From Alistipes indistinctus YIT 12060 (GTDB taxonomy: Bacteria; Bacteroidota; Bacteroidia; Bacteroidales; Rikenellaceae), in assembly GCF_025144995.1 (NCBI RefSeq), contig NZ_CP102250.1, positions 2,604,001-2,668,000 on the forward strand: 64,000 bases of DNA, in the 5' to 3' direction. The notes under the pieces are model-generated. The model did no database searches, was not told where the DNA came from, and worked only from the letters and a program-made list of their open reading frames with translations. This document shows positions 62,076 through 64,000 of this stretch, one piece after another. Position numbers and translations under genes: made by a program. How positions within the stretch are numbered: the first letter of the stretch is position 1; each line of letters opens with the position of its first letter.

Positions 62076-64000
62076 ATGAATCTTCCCAGATATTCCCTCG
62101 ATAACGCTAAGGTGATTTACTTTTTCCTGGCGCTGTTGCTCGTCGGCGGCCTGATTTCGTTCGGCCGGCTCGGCAAGAAAGAGGATTCGCCGTTCGTCAT
62201 CAAAAGCGCTTCGATCGTTACCCGTTACCCGGGAGCGACGCCCGAGGAGGTCGAAAAGCTGGTGACCGAACCGATCGGGCGTGAAATTCAGTCGATGCGT
62301 CGCGTCTATAAGATCACCTCCGAATCGTATTACGGGCTTTCGAAGATCATGATCGAGCTGGATCCGGCCACGCCGGCCGACGAGATGCCGCAGATGTGGG
62401 ACGAGCTGCGCCGCAAGGTGCTCAATATACAGCCCCAGATGCCCCAGGATGCGTCGCCTATCTCCGTGAGCGACGATTTCGGCGATGTGTTCGGGATTTA
62501 TTACGGCCTTTCGGCGGGAGAAGGGTTTACCTATGAGGAGATGCGCGGCTGGGCGCAGCGGATCAAAACGGCGCTCGTGACCGTCAAGGGCGTGCAGAAA
62601 GTGACCCTTTTCGGCGAGCAGAGCGGGGTGGTGAACGTTTATGTGAGCCTTTCGACGCTAAACAATCTTTTTATAACTCCGTCGGAAGTGATTCAGACGC
62701 TTCAGGCGCAGAACACGCTTGTTTCGAGCGGCGAAAAACTCGCGGGCGAAATGCAGATCAAACTGATCGAGACGGGAACTTACAAGAACCTCGACGACAT
62801 CCGCGACCAGATTCTCACCTCGTCGCAGGGAAGGCAGATCCGCCTGGGGGATATTGCCCGTGTCGAACAGGGATATGCCGAACCCCCGTCGACGCTGATG
62901 CTGCTCAACGGCCGGCCCGCCATCGGGATCGGCATTTCGACCGATGCGTCGAAAGACGTGGTCAAAACCGGTAAACTGATCGAAGAGCGCCTCGGTACGT
63001 TGATGCCGCTGATCCCGATCGGGATCGACCTGGTGACGCTCTATCCGGAGAACCGTATCGCGCAGGAGGCCAACAATGCGTTTGTGATCAACCTGCTGGA
63101 GTCGGTGGCGATCGTTATCGCCCTGATTATGCTGATTATGGGTCTCCGTTCGGGAATGCTGATCGGCAGTTCGCTGATCTTCTCGATCGGCGGTACGTTG
63201 CTTATTATGCAGTTCCTCGGCGTGGGCCTGAACCGTACTTCGCTGGCCGGATTCATCATTGCGATGGGGATGCTGGTCGACAATGCGATCGTGGTGACTG
63301 ACAATGCGCGTAACGGCATGCTGCGCGGCGTAGCCCGGCGCAAGGCGCTGATCGACGGCGCGACGGGCCCCCAATGGGGCCTGCTCGGGGCTACCTTCAT
63401 CGCCGTCTGCTCGTTCCTGCCGCTCTACCTGGCGCCGTCGGCGGTGGCCGAGATCGTCAAACCGTTGTTCGTCGTGCTGGCCATTTCGCTGACGTTGAGC
63501 TGGGTATTGGCGCTGACACAGACGCCGCTGTTCGGCGAATTTATCCTCAAACAGGACACGGCGGCCGAACCGCGCGATCCGTATGCCGGCAAGTTTTACC
63601 GCCGGTTCGACCGACTGTTGGAACGGCTGATCGCCCGCCGTTATCTAACGGTCGGAATTGTGGCGGGCCTCTTCGCCGTATCGTTGTTGGTGATGGGGGC
63701 TCTCCCGCAGAACTTCTTTCCGAACCTCGATAAACCTTACTTCAAGGCCGACTGTTTCCTGCCCGACGGTTACAATATTCGTGATACGGAACGTAATATG
63801 GCGGGTATCGAGACCTGGTTGCGCCAGCAGCCTTCGGTCAGGAACGTGTCGGTGACGATGGGCGCTTCGCCGCCCCGCTACTATCTGGCGAGTACGTCGT
63901 TCGGGCCCAAGCCCAATTTTGCCAATATCCTGGTCGAACTGACGACGAAGGATTCCACGGCGGCCGTCGAAGAGCGCTTCAACCGTTATGTGCGGGAGAA
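62076..64000 (+). CDS. RND efflux permease subunit, 3' end outside the window
   Basis: The first 641 residues of an RND-family proton-driven efflux pump; the frame is open to the end of the window. An N-terminal helix (VIYFFLALLLVGGLISFGRLGK) is followed by the first periplasmic part (IVTRYPGATPEEVEKLVTEPIGREIQS), then the helix bundle with AVIL-like VAIVIALIMLIMGLRS and MGMLVDNAIVVTDN. The last corresponds to the AcrB Asp407-Asp408 site but reads Asp402-Asn403. The region PQNFFPNLDKPYFKADCFLPDGYN opens the second half. The substrate cannot be told from sequence. It forms an operon with the adaptor; a TolC-type channel gene would be expected further downstream. Confidence 0.92.
   Translation, partial: MNLPRYSLDNAKVIYFFLALLLVGGLISFGRLGKKEDSPFVIKSASIVTRYPGATPEEVEKLVTEPIGREIQSMRRVYKITSESYYGLSKIMIELDPATPADEMPQMWDELRRKVLNIQPQMPQDASPISVSDDFGDVFGIYYGLSAGEGFTYEEMRGWAQRIKTALVTVKGVQKVTLFGEQSGVVNVYVSLSTLNNLFITPSEVIQTLQAQNTLVSSGEKLAGEMQIKLIETGTYKNLDDIRDQILTSSQGRQIRLGDIARVEQGYAEPPSTLMLLNGRPAIGIGISTDASKDVVKTGKLIEERLGTLMPLIPIGIDLVTLYPENRIAQEANNAFVINLLESVAIVIALIMLIMGLRSGMLIGSSLIFSIGGTLLIMQFLGVGLNRTSLAGFIIAMGMLVDNAIVVTDNARNGMLRGVARRKALIDGATGPQWGLLGATFIAVCSFLPLYLAPSAVAEIVKPLFVVLAISLTLSWVLALTQTPLFGEFILKQDTAAEPRDPYAGKFYRRFDRLLERLIARRYLTVGIVAGLFAVSLLVMGALPQNFFPNLDKPYFKADCFLPDGYNIRDTERNMAGIETWLRQQPSVRNVSVTMGASPPRYYLASTSFGPKPNFANILVELTTKDSTAAVEERFNRYVRE

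Overview
The window is a stretch of ordinary bacterial chromosome from a GC-rich member of the Bacteroidetes, most likely Alistipes or a close relative in the Rikenellaceae. Three things point there. The promoters have the Bacteroidetes form (TTTG, about 20 bp, TAnnTTTG) instead of sigma70 boxes. Several families are typical of or restricted to this phylum (DUF4295 after L33, DUF4301, DUF4919, the family-10 putative porin, the BT_3928-type DoxX protein). The order rpmB-rpmG-DUF4295-ftsY is also a Bacteroidetes order. No phage, transposon, CRISPR array, rRNA or tRNA gene is visible; this is core genome.

Layout. 1-3.9 kb: the 3' part of a tryptophanase-family gene converges on thrC and thrB. 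The thr genes are preceded by a leader ORF of 39 codons with six Thr codons among ten, which I read as an attenuator. 4-6.5 kb: RNase Y, a 6S-like RNA built on a long-range helix, zapA and a small coiled-coil gene. 6.6-12.3 kb: rimO, DUF4919, a small lipoprotein, DUF2867, ftsY and the L28/L33/DUF4295 operon. 12.3-19.1 kb: a K+/H+-type antiporter, cinA, pyrD, a zinc methyltransferase of the UroD fold, and pdxB. 19.1-23 kb: a 700-base structured non-coding region, then an agmatinase-family gene, nhaA and an FKBP lipoprotein. 23-31 kb: dciA, recF, a TPR membrane protein, ribH, a class IV aminotransferase-like gene, a rhomboid protease, holA and DUF4301. 31-44 kb: murB-tilS, transketolase, manC-murF (MurF carries an unusual Cys/His-rich insertion), pssA, a putative porin and an MltF-like transglycosylase. 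44-58.5 kb: ppdK, an EEP-family phosphodiesterase, gyrA (Leu at the quinolone-resistance Ser position), a TPR protein, sufBCDS and tmk. 58.5-64 kb: a DoxX protein, a MefA-like MFS efflux gene reduced by a large internal deletion but still behind a leader-peptide-like ORF, then an RND efflux adaptor and permease (the permease runs off the end).

The observations most worth a second look are the threonine leader peptide, the Cys/His-rich insertion in MurF, the Ser-to-Leu change in GyrA, the collapsed Mef-type gene with its structured leader, and the structured RNAs in front of the agmatinase-family gene. All calls come from reading the sequence; no database search was run.
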